A DNA stretch of 24,565 nt from JANRKT01 sp033763355 (lineage in GTDB: Bacteria > Bacteroidota > Bacteroidia > Chitinophagales > Chitinophagaceae), in NCBI GenBank assembly GCA_033763355.1, contig JANRKT010000150.1, positions 1 through 24,565 on the forward strand, given 5' to 3'. The first letter of the stretch is position 1. Each line of letters starts with the position of its first letter. The notes beneath the pieces were generated by a model that worked only from the letters and a program-made list of their open reading frames with translations, did no database searches and was not told the origin of the DNA. Position numbers and translations under genes: made by a program. Shown piece by piece: positions 21,198 through 24,565 of this stretch.

Positions 21198-24161
21198 ATG
21201 AGCGGCAAAAACAAAAACATACAGGATAACGGAACAATTGCAGAAGAGACCATTGAGGTATATGGAGCAAGGGTGCACAACCTGAAGAATATTGACATTG
21301 TCATCCCCAAGAACAAACTGGTGGTGATAACCGGCATCAGCGGCAGTGGTAAATCATCGCTTGCCTTTGATACCATTTATGCAGAAGGCCAGCGGCGCTA
21401 TATGGAAACTTTCGGCGCTTATGCAAGGCAATTTATAGGTGAAATGGACCGGCCTGATGTAGATAAGATAACAGGTTTGTCGCCAGTTATTTCTATTGAA
21501 CAGAAAACCACCAATAAAAACCCCCGCTCAACAGTAGGAACCATCACTGAGATATACGATTTTCTGCGTTTGCTTTATGCAAGAATTGGCGAAGCATATT
21601 CTTATAACACCGGAAAAAAAATGGTAAAGTTCAGTGAGGAGGAAATTGTGGAAAATATCTTCAGCAAATACGAAGGAAAGAAAATTATGCTGCTTGCCCC
21701 ATTGGTGCGTGGCAGAAAAGGGCATTACCGCGAACTGTTTGAAGACATCCGTAAAAAAGGTTTTCTGAAAGTAAGGGTTGACGGAGAAGTAAAAGACATT
21801 ACCCCAAAGATGCAGGTTGACCGTTATAAAATTCATGATATAGAAGTTGTGGTTGACCGGCTGAAAGTGGATGATGAATTCAGGTTAAGGGTAAGCCAGA
21901 GTGTGCAGCAAACATTAAGGATGGGGAAAGACCTGATGTTTGTGGCCCCACCGCCTCCCGAAGGGGGGAGCGATGGAAGCTCAAAAAGAAATAAAAGCCA
22001 AATTAAGCCTGATGGTTCTAAAGCCCCTCTTTTGGAAGGCCTGACTGACGGACAGGCAGGGTTTGGGGAGGCCCAATATTCAAAACACCTGATGTGCGAA
22101 GACACGGGTATTTCTTATGAAGAACCATCACCCAACAATTTTTCGTTTAACTCCCCATATGGCGCATGCCCCACATGCAAAGGTTTGGGACAGGTGTACC
22201 AGATCAGCATGGATGCAGTGATACCTGATGACAGTTTAAGTATTGAAGAAGGCGGAATTGCGCCGCTTGGCGAAGCAAGGGATGCATTTGTTTATAAACA
22301 GGTGGAGCAGCTTTCAAAGAAATATAAATTCAGTTTAAAGGAGCCCGTAAAAAAACTTTCTCAAAAAGCATTGAATGTAATTCTTTACGGTAGTGAAGAG
22401 GGAAAAGTAGAAATTGAAATGGGCTTTGATGATGCGCCAACTTATTACGCAACCGAATATGAAGGCATCATCAATATGGTAAAGCGCTGGTTTTCCGGCG
22501 GAACCAGCGATGCAGTGAGGGAATGGGCGGAAGGGTTTATGGAACTGAAAACCTGCGATACATGCAATGGCGCAAGGTTAAAAAAAGAAAGCCTCTGGTT
22601 TAAAATAGATAACAGGAATATTGCGCAATTAGGTGAAATGAACTTAGACAACCTTGCAGCATGGATGGATGGGATAGAGCTCCGCATCAGCAATAAACAA
22701 AGCACCATAGCGAAAGATGTTTTAAAAGAGATCAGGGAGCGGCTGCAGTTTTTACTTGATGTAGGGCTTACTTATCTTACTTTAAACCGGCCTTCAAGAA
22801 CATTAAGCGGCGGTGAATCACAGCGCATCAGGCTGGCCACACAAATCGGGTCACAGTTGCAGGGCATTACTTATATACTGGATGAGCCATCAATAGGTTT
22901 GCATCAGCGTGACAATCATCGTTTGATTGATTCTTTGAAAAACCTCAGGAATATCGGCAACAGTGTGCTGGTAGTAGAACATGATAAAGACATTATGCTG
23001 TCTGCAGATCATTTGGTTGATGTTGGCCCGAGGGCAGGGAAATATGGCGGGCAGATAGTAGCGCAGGGCACACCGGATGACGTATTGGGTTCAGCATCTG
23101 AAACTGCCATGTACCTGAAAGGGGAGAAGATGATTGATGTTCCCAAAGAAAGAAGGAGAGGAAATGGGAAATACCTTGAACTGAAAGGCGCTACGGGAAA
23201 TAACCTCCGGAATGTAGAAATGAAAATTCCATTGGGTAAATTTATTTGTGTAACAGGTGTGAGCGGAAGCGGCAAATCTACATTGATCAACGAAACATTA
23301 TATCCTATACTCAGCAAGCATTGTTACGATTCAAAGGCCAGCCCGATGCCTTATAAAAGCATTAAAGGCCTGGAGCATATTGATAAGGTAATTGAAATTG
23401 ACCAGAGCCCCATTGGAAGAACGCCCAGAAGCAACCCTGCAACCTATTGTGGTTTTTTTACTGAGATACGCCAGTTGTTTGCTGCTATACCTGAAGCCAA
23501 AATACGCGGCTACAATGCAGGCCGTTTTTCGTTTAATGTAAAAAGCGGCAGGTGCGATGTTTGTGAAGGCGGTGGCATGCGTGTAATTGAAATGAATTTT
23601 TTACCTGATGTATATGTGCCGTGCGAAAAATGCAATGGCAGGAGATACAGCAGGGAAACGCTTGAGATAAGGTACAAAGGCAAATCCATCAGCGATGTGC
23701 TGGATATGTCGGTTGATGAAGCGGTTGAATTTTTCCAGGCTGTTCCATATCTCTACCGGAAAATAAAAGTGCTGCAGGATGTGGGCCTGGGATACATTAC
23801 GCTGGGCCAGTCTGCTGTAACCCTCAGCGGGGGAGAAGCGCAACGTGTTAAGCTTTCAACAGAGTTATCCAAAAAAGATACAGGCAAAACATTTTACATA
23901 CTGGATGAACCCACTACCGGTTTGCACTTCCAGGATATACAGCATTTGCTGGATGTATTGAATAAATTAACCGACAGGGGAAATACAGTGATGGTGATTG
24001 AACACAACCTTGATGTAATAAAAGTAGCGGATTATATTATTGATCTTGGCCCTGAAGGAGGCGATGGGGGAGGTAAGGTATTGTTTCAGGGCACACCCGA
24101 AGAATTAATAAAGGAAGAGGGCAGTTATACGGCGCAATATTTAAAAACAGAACTTGCATGA
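21198..24161 (+). CDS. uvrA: Excinuclease ABC subunit A
   Basis: 987 residues. It detects damaged DNA in nucleotide excision repair, as a dimer with UvrB. Both ATPase modules are complete: Walker A GISGSGKS (residues 46-53) and GVSGSGKST, signatures LSGGESQRIRLA and LSGGEAQRVKLS, and Walker B regions ILDEPSIGLHQRD and ILDEPTTGLHFQD. The C-terminal zinc module is intact (CDVC...CEKC). In the first zinc module one cysteine is missing: C300-E-D-T303, then C324 and C327. Residues about 250-292 form an extra low-complexity stretch (PPPPEGG to GLTDGQAGFGE) encoded by palindromic repeats, making the protein some 40 residues longer than I expect for the family. It overlaps the next gene by ATGA. Confidence 0.96.
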   Translation: MSGKNKNIQDNGTIAEETIEVYGARVHNLKNIDIVIPKNKLVVITGISGSGKSSLAFDTIYAEGQRRYMETFGAYARQFIGEMDRPDVDKITGLSPVISIEQKTTNKNPRSTVGTITEIYDFLRLLYARIGEAYSYNTGKKMVKFSEEEIVENIFSKYEGKKIMLLAPLVRGRKGHYRELFEDIRKKGFLKVRVDGEVKDITPKMQVDRYKIHDIEVVVDRLKVDDEFRLRVSQSVQQTLRMGKDLMFVAPPPPEGGSDGSSKRNKSQIKPDGSKAPLLEGLTDGQAGFGEAQYSKHLMCEDTGISYEEPSPNNFSFNSPYGACPTCKGLGQVYQISMDAVIPDDSLSIEEGGIAPLGEARDAFVYKQVEQLSKKYKFSLKEPVKKLSQKALNVILYGSEEGKVEIEMGFDDAPTYYATEYEGIINMVKRWFSGGTSDAVREWAEGFMELKTCDTCNGARLKKESLWFKIDNRNIAQLGEMNLDNLAAWMDGIELRISNKQSTIAKDVLKEIRERLQFLLDVGLTYLTLNRPSRTLSGGESQRIRLATQIGSQLQGITYILDEPSIGLHQRDNHRLIDSLKNLRNIGNSVLVVEHDKDIMLSADHLVDVGPRAGKYGGQIVAQGTPDDVLGSASETAMYLKGEKMIDVPKERRRGNGKYLELKGATGNNLRNVEMKIPLGKFICVTGVSGSGKSTLINETLYPILSKHCYDSKASPMPYKSIKGLEHIDKVIEIDQSPIGRTPRSNPATYCGFFTEIRQLFAAIPEAKIRGYNAGRFSFNVKSGRCDVCEGGGMRVIEMNFLPDVYVPCEKCNGRRYSRETLEIRYKGKSISDVLDMSVDEAVEFFQAVPYLYRKIKVLQDVGLGYITLGQSAVTLSGGEAQRVKLSTELSKKDTGKTFYILDEPTTGLHFQDIQHLLDVLNKLTDRGNTVMVIEHNLDVIKVADYIIDLGPEGGDGGGKVLFQGTPEELIKEEGSYTAQYLKTELA
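21951..22073 (+). repeat. Nested palindromic repeats translated inside uvrA
   Basis: CTCCC/GGGAG at 21955-21970 is followed by an A-rich linker and a second element at 22021-22073. The outer part (AAGCCCCTCTTTTGGAAGG ... GTTTGGGGAGGCC) is a typical Bacteroidota repeat. Inside it, at 22040-22060, sits the 21-base GQAG-coding element also found at the nirB end. The whole block is 3n in length and open. Confidence 0.65.
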
Positions 24162-24565
24162 AAAGGGTATTGATTGATATGGATGAAGTGATTGCCGACC
24201 CGATGGGGGAGATGATGGAATGGTATAAAAATAATTATGGCGCTGAGGCGGACCGCAATAAAATGCTTGGGGGGTCATGGGTGAGGGGTTTTCCTGAAGA
24301 ACACCAGCAACTGATACGTGAAAGATTGTTTTCCCCAGGGTTCTTCCGCAACCTGCCTGTAATGGAAGACAGTCAGCATGTATTGAAAGAAATGAATGAA
24401 CGGTATGAAATCTTCATTGTATCTGCCGCAACTGAATTTCCCAATTCATTAAAAGATAAACTGGAGTGGCTGCTGGAGCATTTTCCTTTCTTTAGCTGGA
24501 AGCAACTGGTTTTATGCGGTGATAAAAGAATGATGCAGGGAGATTATATGATTGACGACCATGAA
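24158..24565 (+). CDS. 5'(3')-deoxyribonucleotidase, NT5C/HAD type (partial)
   Basis: 136 codons to the window edge; the C-terminus is missing. It removes phosphate from deoxynucleoside monophosphates. HAD motif I is MKRVLIDMDEVIADP with the nucleophile and acid aspartates (D7 and D9). Motif II is IFIVSAATEFPNSLKDK, and the later motifs are VLCGDKRMMQGDYMIDDH, where the lysine and the aspartate pair are expected. The start is the ATG at 24158 overlapping the uvrA stop (ATGA), which implies coupled translation. The substrate assignment rests on the NT5C-type pattern; a related HAD phosphatase is possible. Confidence 0.85.
   Translation, partial: MKRVLIDMDEVIADPMGEMMEWYKNNYGAEADRNKMLGGSWVRGFPEEHQQLIRERLFSPGFFRNLPVMEDSQHVLKEMNERYEIFIVSAATEFPNSLKDKLEWLLEHFPFFSWKQLVLCGDKRMMQGDYMIDDHE

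Overview
The window looks like chromosomal DNA of a Bacteroidota bacterium, most likely from the Chitinophagales/Chitinophagaceae. The evidence is: several promoters of the Bacteroidota type (TTG, about 20 bases, then TAnnTTTG), few Shine-Dalgarno sequences, a DUF4386 gene, an alginate-export-type porin, and the short palindromic repeats common in this phylum. No tool was run; family names come from motif recognition in the translations.

Layout. (1) 1-5254, minus strand: a nitrite/nitrate assimilation cluster read nirB, nirD, an outer-membrane porin, then an NrtA-type substrate-binding protein cut by the window edge. (2) 5255-6271: a control region with two clear inverted repeats and, divergently, a Crp/Fnr regulator with an N-terminal cysteine cluster. 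(3) 6272-8656, plus strand: a siroheme nitrite/sulfite reductase with an extra C-terminal helical (HEPN-like) domain, a consensus promoter, a leader with competing hairpins and a clear terminator. (4) 8657-12649: accessory DNA holding a remnant that resembles the start of hsdM, a gene of unknown function broken by two opposite frameshifts, two membrane proteins and a lipoprotein with a duplicated domain. (5) 12618-21034, minus strand: a sulfur and methionine operon. A consensus promoter and a SAM-I riboswitch with its own terminator precede metY-metX-hom-cysH-cysD-cysN-cobA. (6) 21174-24565, plus strand: uvrA and, overlapping it by ATGA, the start of a 5'(3')-deoxyribonucleotidase gene.

How it works together. 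CysDN activates sulfate to APS, CysH reduces APS to sulfite, and the siroheme reductase of region 3 is the best candidate for sulfite to sulfide. CobA supplies the siroheme precursor needed by that enzyme and by NirB. Hom and MetX make O-acetylhomoserine, and MetY joins it with sulfide to give homocysteine. One SAM-I riboswitch therefore appears to govern the path from sulfate to homocysteine, except for the sulfite reductase, which has its own promoter. Not seen here: precorrin-2 dehydrogenase/ferrochelatase, an electron donor for the siroheme reductase, a sulfate transporter and nitrate reductase.

The most notable structure outside the genes is a set of palindromic and tandem repeats lying inside or at the edges of conserved genes (nirB, the siroheme reductase, cobA, cysN, cysD, uvrA). 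Some are translated in frame, one supplies a stop codon, and one is a 7-base tandem repeat whose copy number could switch a gene off. I found no CRISPR array, rRNA, tRNA or complete insertion sequence.
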